In this document: piece after piece, positions 5,859-11,099 of the stretch
How the letters are laid out: each line of letters opens with the position of its first letter
How positions within the stretch are numbered: position 1 is the first letter of the stretch
From: DATJLY01 sp035604195
GTDB taxonomy: Bacteria > Pseudomonadota > Alphaproteobacteria > ATCC43930 > CGMCC-115725
Assembly: GCA_035604195.1 (NCBI GenBank)
Contig: DATNIY010000083.1
Location: 1 to 11,099, forward strand
Length of the DNA stretch: 11,099 bases
Direction: 5' to 3'
Translations under genes and position numbers: made by a program
The notes under the pieces: generated by a model
What the model was told of the DNA's origin: nothing
The model's input: only the letters and a program-made list of their open reading frames with translations
Database searches by the model: none

Positions 5859-6455
5859 TCACGTGGCGCGGCTCGGCTTTGCCGCCTTGATCGCCGGCTG
5901 ATCTTCGTTGATATGGGTGAGCCCGGCGTGCAGGTAATCGTAGCCGGTCATGAGCGTGAGCGCGGCGGCGAGCCACAGCAACGTCTCGCCCAAGCCGCGC
6001 ACCGGCAGGAAGGCGGGTCCGGCATCGCCGACCAGCAAGACGCCGATCGCCACCATCTGGATCGCGGTCTTCCATTTGGCGAGGCGCGAGACCGGCACGC
6101 GCACGCGCAAGCCCGCGAGATGCTCGCGCAGCCCCGAGACCAGGATCTCGCGGCTCAGGATCACCAGCGCCGGCAGAATCGCCGGCTGCGAGATGCGCTG
6201 CGTCGCGCCCAGCATGAACAGCGTCGCCGCGACCAAGAGCTTATCGGCGATCGGGTCGAGAAAGCGGCCCAGCTCCGATTGCTGCTGCCACAGGCGCGCG
6301 AGCCGCCCGTCGAGCCAATCGGTCACCGCGGCCAAGGAGAAGATGACGCAGCCGGCCCACGGCCCGAGCGGCGATGGCAGGTAGAAGGTGACGATCACCA
6401 GCGGGATCGCCACGATTCGCGACAGCGTGAGCAGGTTGGGAAGCGTCGTCAACAT
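5859..6455 (-). CDS. pgsA: CDP-diacylglycerol--glycerol-3-phosphate 3-phosphatidyltransferase
   Basis: This inner-membrane enzyme exchanges CMP of CDP-diacylglycerol for glycerol-3-phosphate. The product, phosphatidylglycerophosphate, is the committed precursor of phosphatidylglycerol and cardiolipin. The 198 residues carry the full CDP-alcohol phosphotransferase motif D-x2-DG-x2-AR-x8-G-x3-D-x3-D at 46-71 (Asp46, Asp49, Gly50, Ala53, Arg54, Gly63, Asp67, Asp71). Several hydrophobic segments are consistent with a multi-spanning membrane protein. The N-terminus MLTTLPNLLTLSRIVAIPLV is family-like. I chose the ATG at 6455 (GGGA 8 nt upstream). A TTG at 6497, which adds 14 residues, has AAGGA 9 nt upstream and cannot be excluded. 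The gene follows uvrC by 48 nt and precedes mobB by 11 nt. The uvrC-pgsA pairing is common in proteobacteria. Confidence 0.95.
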   Translation of the reverse strand: MLTTLPNLLTLSRIVAIPLVIVTFYLPSPLGPWAGCVIFSLAAVTDWLDGRLARLWQQQSELGRFLDPIADKLLVAATLFMLGATQRISQPAILPALVILSREILVSGLREHLAGLRVRVPVSRLAKWKTAIQMVAIGVLLVGDAGPAFLPVRGLGETLLWLAAALTLMTGYDYLHAGLTHINEDQPAIKAAKPSRAT

Positions 6456-6503
6456 TGTGTAAATCCCGTTCCGCCATGCCGCGGCGGAAGACTGCAACCG
6501 AGT

Positions 6504-8507
6504 TTATCCTTCGGCATGGAAATGGTCATAAATCTTTTTGGCGACGGTTTTACTGATGCCTTCGACCCGCGCGAGATCCTCGAGGCCGGCAACGCCGACG
6601 CCGCGGGCCGAGCCGAAATGATGAAGCAGCGCCCGCTTGCGCCGCGCCCCGATGCCGGGGATCTCGTCGAGGGGCGATTGGCCAACCGCCTTCATCCGCT
6701 TGGCGCGGTGCGTCCCGATGGCAAAGCGGTGCGCCTCGTCGCGCAGGCGCTGCAGGAAATAGAGCACGGGGTCCTTGGGCTCGAGGGTTAAGGGCGGCCG
6801 TCCCGGCAGGAAGAAGCGCTCGCGGCCGGCGTCGCGGTCGGGGCCCTTGGCAATGGCGATGACCGCCACGTCGTCGATGCCGAGATCGTCAAGCACGCGC
6901 TGCGCCGAGGAAAGCTGGCCCGCGCCGCCATCGATGAGGATGAGGTCGGGCCAGGTGCCGCGCTCGCGTTCGGGATCCTCCTTGAGCGCGCGGGCGAAGC
7001 GTCGGCTCAGCATCTCCCGCATCATGGCGTAATCGTCGCCCGGACGGACGCCGCGCGGCGGCGGCTCGCTGGCGGCGTCGACCGCCGCGCCCAGTCCCGC
7101 CTCGGCCTCGGGCGGCAGCGGCCGCGTCGGATCTATGCCGCGCATGGTGAATTTGCGGTAGGCGCTCTTGCTGAAGCCCTCGGGTCCGGCGACGATCATT
7201 GCGCCGACGGCGTGGCTGCCCTGGATGTGGCTGTTGTCATACACCTCGATGCGCTGCGGCGGCGCCTCGAGGCCGAAGGCGTCGGCGACGCCGCGCAGCA
7301 GCTTCTGCTGGGTCGAGCTTTCTGCGAGCCGGCGGGCGAGCGCCTCGCGCGCATTGACCAGAGCATGTTCGACCAGCTTGCGCTTGTCGCCGCGCTGCGG
7401 CGTCGCCAGCTCGACCTTGCGCCCGGCATGGGCGCCGAGCGCGGCCTCGAGGAGTTCCCGGTCGGCCGGCACATGGCTCGTCAACACCAGCGGCGGCGGC
7501 GGCTTGTTATCGTAGAACTGCCCGAGAAACGCGCCGAGCACTTCCTCGATGCCGAGCTGCCGGTCGTGGCTCGGGAAATAGGCGCGGTTTCCCCAATTTT
7601 GGCCGCCGCGGAAGAAGAAGACCTGGATCGAGGTGTGGCCGCCCGCCTGGTGGCAGGCGATGATATCGGCATCGCCGAGAGTCTGGACGTTGATGTCCTG
7701 GCGGCCCTGCACCTGGGTCAAGGCGCGGATGCGGTCGCGGATCAGGGCGGCGCTTTCGAAATCGAGCGCCGAGGAGCGCTCCTGCATGCGGCTTGCCAGC
7801 TCCTGTTGGATTTCCTGGCTGCGCCCGGCGAGGAAGGCGCGCGCTTCCTCCAAGAGACGAGTATAGCTGGCCTCGTCGATGCGGCCGACGCAGGGACCGC
7901 TGCAGCGCTTGATCTGGTAGAGCAGGCAGGGCCGCGTCCGGCTCGCAAAGATGCTGTCGCTGCAGGAGCGCAGCAGGAAGGCGCGCTGCAGGGCGATCAG
8001 CGTCCGGTTGACCGCGCCGGCCGAAGCGAACGGCCCGAAATAGTCCCCGGCCTCGCCACGCGCGCCACGATGCTTGGCGAGCTGCGGAAATTTGTGGTCG
8101 CCGGTGAGATGGATGTAGGGGAACGACTTGTCATCGCGCAGCAGCACGTTGTAGTGCGGCATCAGGCGCTTGATGAGATTGCACTCGAGCAGCAGCGCCT
8201 CGACCTCGGTGTGGGTGACGACGACCTCGAGCGACCTTGTCTCCGACACCATCCGCCGAAGGCGGTTCGAGAGATTACCGAGATGCGCGTAGTTGGCGAC
8301 CCGGCTCTTCAGGCTGCGCGCCTTGCCGATGTAGAGCGCGTCGCCCTTGGCATTGAGCATGCGATAGACGCCGGGGCCGGCGGGCAGGGTTTTCAGCGCC
8401 GCGCGGATCACCTCGAGGCCGCGCGCGAGCGTGCCGCCGGCCGGCGCGGCCTCCTCGGCCGTCTCGGATGGATCTGCCGCTTCGTCCGTGTCTTGCTCTG
8501 CCGTCAT
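6504..8507 (-). CDS. uvrC: UvrABC excinuclease subunit C
   Basis: UvrC makes both incisions around DNA lesions during nucleotide excision repair after UvrA and UvrB have located the damage. The 667 residues comprise a GIY-YIG nuclease domain (PGVYRML 45-51, LYIGKARSLKSRV 58-70) and a cysteine cluster at Cys182, Cys194, Cys202 and Cys206. That cluster has the same 12-8-4 spacing as the iron-sulfur ligands of E. coli UvrC. A UVR domain (about 233-268) contacts UvrB. The RNase H-like nuclease has candidate catalytic Asp424 (VYDNSHIQG), Asp491/492, Asp526 (LILIDGGAGQ) and His593. Tandem helix-hairpin-helix motifs (about 613-665) complete it. A proline/alanine-rich insertion (about 457-489) interrupts the nuclease domain. 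The ATG at 8507 lacks a clear ribosome binding site. A TTG at 8615 extends the frame but adds only low-complexity sequence. It is the first gene of the operon. Confidence 0.96.
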   Translation of the reverse strand: MTAEQDTDEAADPSETAEEAAPAGGTLARGLEVIRAALKTLPAGPGVYRMLNAKGDALYIGKARSLKSRVANYAHLGNLSNRLRRMVSETRSLEVVVTHTEVEALLLECNLIKRLMPHYNVLLRDDKSFPYIHLTGDHKFPQLAKHRGARGEAGDYFGPFASAGAVNRTLIALQRAFLLRSCSDSIFASRTRPCLLYQIKRCSGPCVGRIDEASYTRLLEEARAFLAGRSQEIQQELASRMQERSSALDFESAALIRDRIRALTQVQGRQDINVQTLGDADIIACHQAGGHTSIQVFFFRGGQNWGNRAYFPSHDRQLGIEEVLGAFLGQFYDNKPPPPLVLTSHVPADRELLEAALGAHAGRKVELATPQRGDKRKLVEHALVNAREALARRLAESSTQQKLLRGVADAFGLEAPPQRIEVYDNSHIQGSHAVGAMIVAGPEGFSKSAYRKFTMRGIDPTRPLPPEAEAGLGAAVDAASEPPPRGVRPGDDYAMMREMLSRRFARALKEDPERERGTWPDLILIDGGAGQLSSAQRVLDDLGIDDVAVIAIAKGPDRDAGRERFFLPGRPPLTLEPKDPVLYFLQRLRDEAHRFAIGTHRAKRMKAVGQSPLDEIPGIGARRKRALLHHFGSARGVGVAGLEDLARVEGISKTVAKKIYDHFHAEG

Positions 8508-8908
8508 GGGTTTAGCCGCGTCTCTCACTTGGCGCGCCGCCGCCGCCGCGTCAACTTTGGCGCGAAGTGGCGGCGCTGCGGCGCCGGCGCGAATATCCAC
8601 GAGGCCTGTGGACAAGTCGGTTGGTAAGACGCGCCGGCCGCCATCCGATCATCGTGAAATCGCGGCTTTCCCGTCTTTGCCCAAGAAACGGGCATTTTTC
8701 ATAAGTCTTTGAATTAATTTAATATTGTCGTTGTCAAGTATGAATCTTCTGTAACACTCATTAACAGGACCCTTTTATCGGCGACTTCCGCTGCGGCAAA
8801 ATGTCCCTGTGAACAACCGTTCGGGAGCGGCGGCCGGGCGGAGCCCGCGGGCAAAAATCGCCCGCTGTCCGCGGCTTAGCTACAATGAAACGGCGAGCCG
8901 AGGCGACG
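8508..8908. promoter_or_regulatory. 401-bp non-coding region upstream of uvrC with an A+T-rich core
   Basis: I see no gene in this stretch on either strand. It should hold the promoter of the uvrC operon and the end of the uvrB-reductase message. A core at 8694-8770 has only 21 G or C in 77 bases, in sharp contrast to its surroundings. It includes a minus-strand TTGACA (8737-8732) without a convincing -10 at 16-18 bp. Nearer uvrC, TTGACG occurs on the minus strand at about 8554-8549, also without a good partner. Other signals are an inverted repeat GAAC-AACC-GTTC (8811-8822), a 5-bp plus-strand hairpin followed by TTTTT (8670-8699), and a G+C hairpin at 8843-8877. I cannot assign the uvrC start site. 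Confidence 0.5.
8843..8877 (-). other. stable G+C hairpin downstream of the reductase gene
   Basis: On the minus strand a perfect 6-bp stem GCGGGC/GCCCGC encloses the loop GATTTTT (stem arms 8865-8860 and 8852-8847). Flanking AGCC and GGCT could extend the pairing across a bulge. It begins about 32 nt after the reductase stop codon, where a message end would be expected. The T-run is in the loop rather than after the stem, so it is not a canonical intrinsic terminator. A transcript-end stabilising hairpin or a Rho-dependent end is possible. Confidence 0.35.
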
Positions 8909-9682
8909 TTATTCGAGCGCAGATGGTGCCGCACTCCCGGGCGCCCAGCCCAGATGTTGGCCGCCATCGAGCGCGATCATTTGGCCGGTCATCGCCGGCG
9001 CCGCCAGGATGAAGCGGACCGCTGCGGCGATCTCTTGGGGCGTCGTGCCGCGCTTCAGCGGCATCGCTTCGCACTGGCGGCGAAACTGCTCGTCAGTCTG
9101 CCGCGGGCTCGGCAAGGTCGGGCCAGGCCCGATGGCGTTGACGCGGATGCGTGGCGCCAGTGCCAACGCCATGGTCTGCGTCAGGGTCCACAAGCCCGCC
9201 TTGCTCAGCGTGTAGGAGACAAAATGCGGGGTCAGGTTCCACACGCGCTCGTCGACGAGGTTGATGATCGCACCCTCGCGATCCTCGGGCAGGTGCCGGG
9301 CGAATTCCTGCATGAGGACGAAGGGCGCGCGCAAATTGGTTTCGAGGTGGCGCTCCCAGCTCGCGCGCGTGACCGAGAGCGCGTGGTCGTTCTCGAACAC
9401 CGAGGCGTTGTTGACGAGGACGCCGAGCGGACCCAACGCCCGTGCGGCCGCCGGAATCAATCCGATGGTCTCGGACTCCCGGGCGAGATCGGCGGCAAGC
9501 GCGATGGCCCGGCCGCCATTCGCGCCGATCTGCGCCGCCAGCTCCTCGGCCGCGGCGGCCGAGCGGCGGTAATGAACCGCCACCGCCCAGCCGTCGGCGG
9601 CGAGTTCCAGGGCGATGGCGCGGCCGATGCGCTGGGCCGCGCCGGTGATCAGCGCCGCGCGCGCCAGGCCGCCGCCGGCCAT
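8909..9682 (-). CDS. short-chain dehydrogenase/reductase of the pteridine reductase (PTR1/FolM) type
   Basis: This is a 257-residue NADPH-dependent Rossmann-fold reductase. The nucleotide motif TGAAQRIG (13-20) fits the TG-x3-R-x-G signature of pteridine reductases rather than the common SDR TG-x3-G-x-G. HYRRS (37-41) resembles the NADPH-phosphate-binding segment of PTR1. NNAS is at 91-94. The catalytic set reads Asp144 (IINLVDERVW), Tyr157 and Lys161 (YTLSK), with Asp where most SDRs have Ser, as in PTR1 and E. coli FolM. GPGPTLPSPRQ (185-195) is the substrate-side loop. The likely role is reduction of a dihydropterin or dihydrofolate, inferred from these residues only. The ATG at 9682 overlaps the uvrB stop as TGATG, and a TTG one codon earlier is not needed. 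Another SDR activity remains possible, so I give no symbol. Confidence 0.85.
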   Translation of the reverse strand: MAGGGLARAALITGAAQRIGRAIALELAADGWAVAVHYRRSAAAAEELAAQIGANGGRAIALAADLARESETIGLIPAAARALGPLGVLVNNASVFENDHALSVTRASWERHLETNLRAPFVLMQEFARHLPEDREGAIINLVDERVWNLTPHFVSYTLSKAGLWTLTQTMALALAPRIRVNAIGPGPTLPSPRQTDEQFRRQCEAMPLKRGTTPQEIAAAVRFILAAPAMTGQMIALDGGQHLGWAPGSAAPSALE

Positions 9683-11099
9683 CAATGCGCCTGCCGATGC
9701 CGAGCGCGCGCCTTTGCCTTGGCGAGCTGCTTGGCCGAGGTGCCGGCGCGGCCGGCCTGCGAGCGGCCCCTGGGTCGCGCGCTCCCGTCCGCCTCATCGA
9801 TGCCGAGGTCGAACTGCTCGAGCCGGCGAATCTCGTCCCGGAGACGCGCCGCCTCCTCGAACTCGAGATCGGCGGCGGCGGCGCGCATGCGCTTCTCGAG
9901 ATCGGCGAGGACGGCTTTGAGGTTCGAGCCCTGATAATGCAGCGCCGAATCCGCGCCGGTGCCGATCGTTACGTGATCCTGCTCATAGACGCTCTCGAGG
10001 ATGTCGGATATCGCGCGCTTGACGCTCTCGGGCGTGATGCCGTGCGCGGCGTTGTAGGCCTGCTGCTTCTCGCGCCGGCGGTTGGTTTCCTCGATGGCGG
10101 CGCGCATGCTGTCGGTCATGCGGTCGGCATAGAGGATGGCGCGGCCTTCGAGGTTGCGTGCGGCGCGGCCGATGGTCTGGATGAGCGCGGTGCGCGAGCG
10201 CAGATAGCCCTCCTTGTCGGCATCGAGAATGGCGACCAATGCGCATTCCGGAATGTCGAGCCCTTCGCGCAATAGGTTGATGCCGACGAGCACGTCGAAG
10301 ACGCCCAGGCGCAGATCGCGGATGATCTCGATGCGCTCGAGCGTGTCGACGTCGGAGTGCAGGTAGCGCACGCGGATGCCGTTCTCGTGGAAATACTCGG
10401 TGAGCGCCTCCGCCATCTTCTTGGTGAGGGTGGTGACCAGGACGCGCTGGCCGTTGCGGGCGCAGTCGCGGCATTCCGCCATGAGGTCGTCGACCTGGCT
10501 CTCGACCGGCCGCACGATGGGCACGGGATCGACGAGGCCGGTCGGGCGCACCACCTGCTCGACGAAGACGCCGCCGGCGCGCTCGATCTCCCAGGGCCCG
10601 GGGGTCGCCGAAACACAGGTGGTCTGGCCGCGCATCGCGTCCCATTCCTCGAACTTCAAGGGCCGGTTGTCGATGCAGGAGGGCAGACGGAAGCCGTATT
10701 CGGCAAGCGTCGATTTGCGCGCGTAGTCGCCGCGATACATGCCGCCCAATTGCGGGATGGTGACATGGCTCTCGTCGACGAAGACGAGCGCGTCCTCGGG
10801 CAGGTATTCGAACAGCGTCGGCGGCGGCTCGCCCGGCTTGCGGCCGGTGAGATAGCGCGAGTAGTTCTCGATGCCGGCGCAGCTCCCGGTCGCCGCCATC
10901 ATCTCGATGTCGAAGGTGGTGCGCTGCTCCAGCCGCTGCGCCTCGAGCAACCGGCCCTGGGCGTGGAGCTGGTCGAGCCGCAATTTCAATTCGCCCTTGA
11001 TCGCCTTGATCGCCTGCACCAGGGTCGGGCACGGCGTCACATAGTGCGAGTTGGCGTAGATCTTGATGAACTCGAGCTCGTCCTGCTTGTGGCCGGTGA
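9682..11099 (-). CDS. uvrB: UvrABC excinuclease subunit B, N-terminus beyond the window edge
   Basis: UvrB is the damage-verifying helicase-like subunit that receives the lesion from UvrA and recruits UvrC. The frame is open to the right edge, leaving 471 residues of the C-terminal two-thirds. Counting from the first complete codon, visible segments include ANSHYVTPCPTLVQAIK, the Walker B-type VDESH (107-111), VSATPG (162-167), the helicase C-terminal segment GINLLREGLDIPE (271-283) and motif VI QTIGRAARN (307-315). The C-terminal UVR domain (about 399-429, DLEFEEAARLRDEIRRLE) mirrors the one in UvrC. The last 40 residues form a basic Arg/Lys/Ala-rich tail. Walker A and the beta-hairpin lie beyond position 11099. 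The stop overlaps the start of the reductase gene (TGATG), so the two are probably co-translated. Confidence 0.97.
   Translation of the reverse strand, partial: TGHKQDELEFIKIYANSHYVTPCPTLVQAIKAIKGELKLRLDQLHAQGRLLEAQRLEQRTTFDIEMMAATGSCAGIENYSRYLTGRKPGEPPPTLFEYLPEDALVFVDESHVTIPQLGGMYRGDYARKSTLAEYGFRLPSCIDNRPLKFEEWDAMRGQTTCVSATPGPWEIERAGGVFVEQVVRPTGLVDPVPIVRPVESQVDDLMAECRDCARNGQRVLVTTLTKKMAEALTEYFHENGIRVRYLHSDVDTLERIEIIRDLRLGVFDVLVGINLLREGLDIPECALVAILDADKEGYLRSRTALIQTIGRAARNLEGRAILYADRMTDSMRAAIEETNRRREKQQAYNAAHGITPESVKRAISDILESVYEQDHVTIGTGADSALHYQGSNLKAVLADLEKRMRAAAADLEFEEAARLRDEIRRLEQFDLGIDEADGSARPRGRSQAGRAGTSAKQLAKAKARARHRQAH

Noticed and set aside
5802..6791. Plus-strand open frame of 329 codons opposite mobB, pgsA and uvrC
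   Set aside because: It spans three real minus-strand genes and their gaps, and its composition is that of a reverse-strand shadow with no motif.
8508..8615. N-terminal extension of uvrC to the TTG at 8615
   Set aside because: The added residues are low-complexity Ala/Arg sequence without a ribosome binding site, and the GIY-YIG domain is complete from the ATG at 8507.
7212..8627. Plus-strand open frame of 471 codons opposite uvrC
   Set aside because: It lies fully antisense to a gene with complete UvrC motifs and has a His/Arg/Ala/Glu-rich composition typical of G+C-rich shadow frames. No family is recognisable.
8749..8768. CTGT...ACAG pair resembling an E. coli LexA box
   Set aside because: The spacing is 11 bp rather than 8 bp, and alphaproteobacterial LexA does not use this motif.
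8508..8908. tRNA, small RNA or small protein gene in the non-coding region
   Set aside because: I found no cloverleaf or T-loop sequence. The short frames here have no ribosome binding sites and mostly run into flanking genes as shadows.

Overview
The window is G+C-rich, densely packed chromosomal DNA with almost every gene on the minus strand. The protein families and gene order point to an alphaproteobacterium, probably in or near Rhodospirillales. Examples are an EnvZ/OmpR-like pair next to a MarR regulator and a branched-chain aminotransferase, and uvrC-pgsA followed by molybdopterin genes. This placement is inferred from recalled gene neighbourhoods, not from a database search. I see no tRNA, rRNA, CRISPR array, insertion sequence, phage gene or other sign of recent transfer. 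This is ordinary core-genome territory, and I found no convincing new system.

Left block (1-3318). A two-component pair lies on the minus strand: an OmpR-type response regulator (1119-1817) and its EnvZ-type histidine kinase (1138 to beyond position 1). Their reading frames overlap by 20 bp. Upstream, on the same strand, is a MarR-family regulator (1856-2350). It diverges from a branched-chain aminotransferase, ilvE (2434-3318, plus strand), the only plus-strand gene. The short marR/ilvE gap holds a good sigma70-type promoter for ilvE that overlaps a weaker one for marR. A perfect TATAAT sits 6 nt before the response-regulator start, which suggests a leaderless transcript.

Middle block (3325-8507). 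A compact minus-strand operon runs uvrC, pgsA, mobB, moeA, moaD, moaE. It joins DNA repair (UvrC, the dual-incision nuclease) and phospholipid synthesis (phosphatidylglycerophosphate synthase) to four molybdenum-cofactor proteins. MoaD and MoaE form molybdopterin synthase, MoeA inserts molybdate, and MobB is a GTP-binding accessory protein for the guanylyl form of the cofactor. Spacings are 4 to 55 nt, or overlaps. The moaD ribosome binding site lies in an inverted repeat that could modulate its translation. The operon converges on ilvE with 6 nt between the stop codons.

Right block (8508-11099). A 401-bp non-coding stretch with a very A+T-rich core precedes uvrC. Upstream of it is a pteridine-reductase-like short-chain dehydrogenase (8909-9682) whose ATG overlaps the stop of uvrB (9682 to beyond the right edge) as TGATG. 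Two nucleotide-excision-repair genes, uvrB and uvrC, therefore lie about 1.2 kb apart on the same strand.
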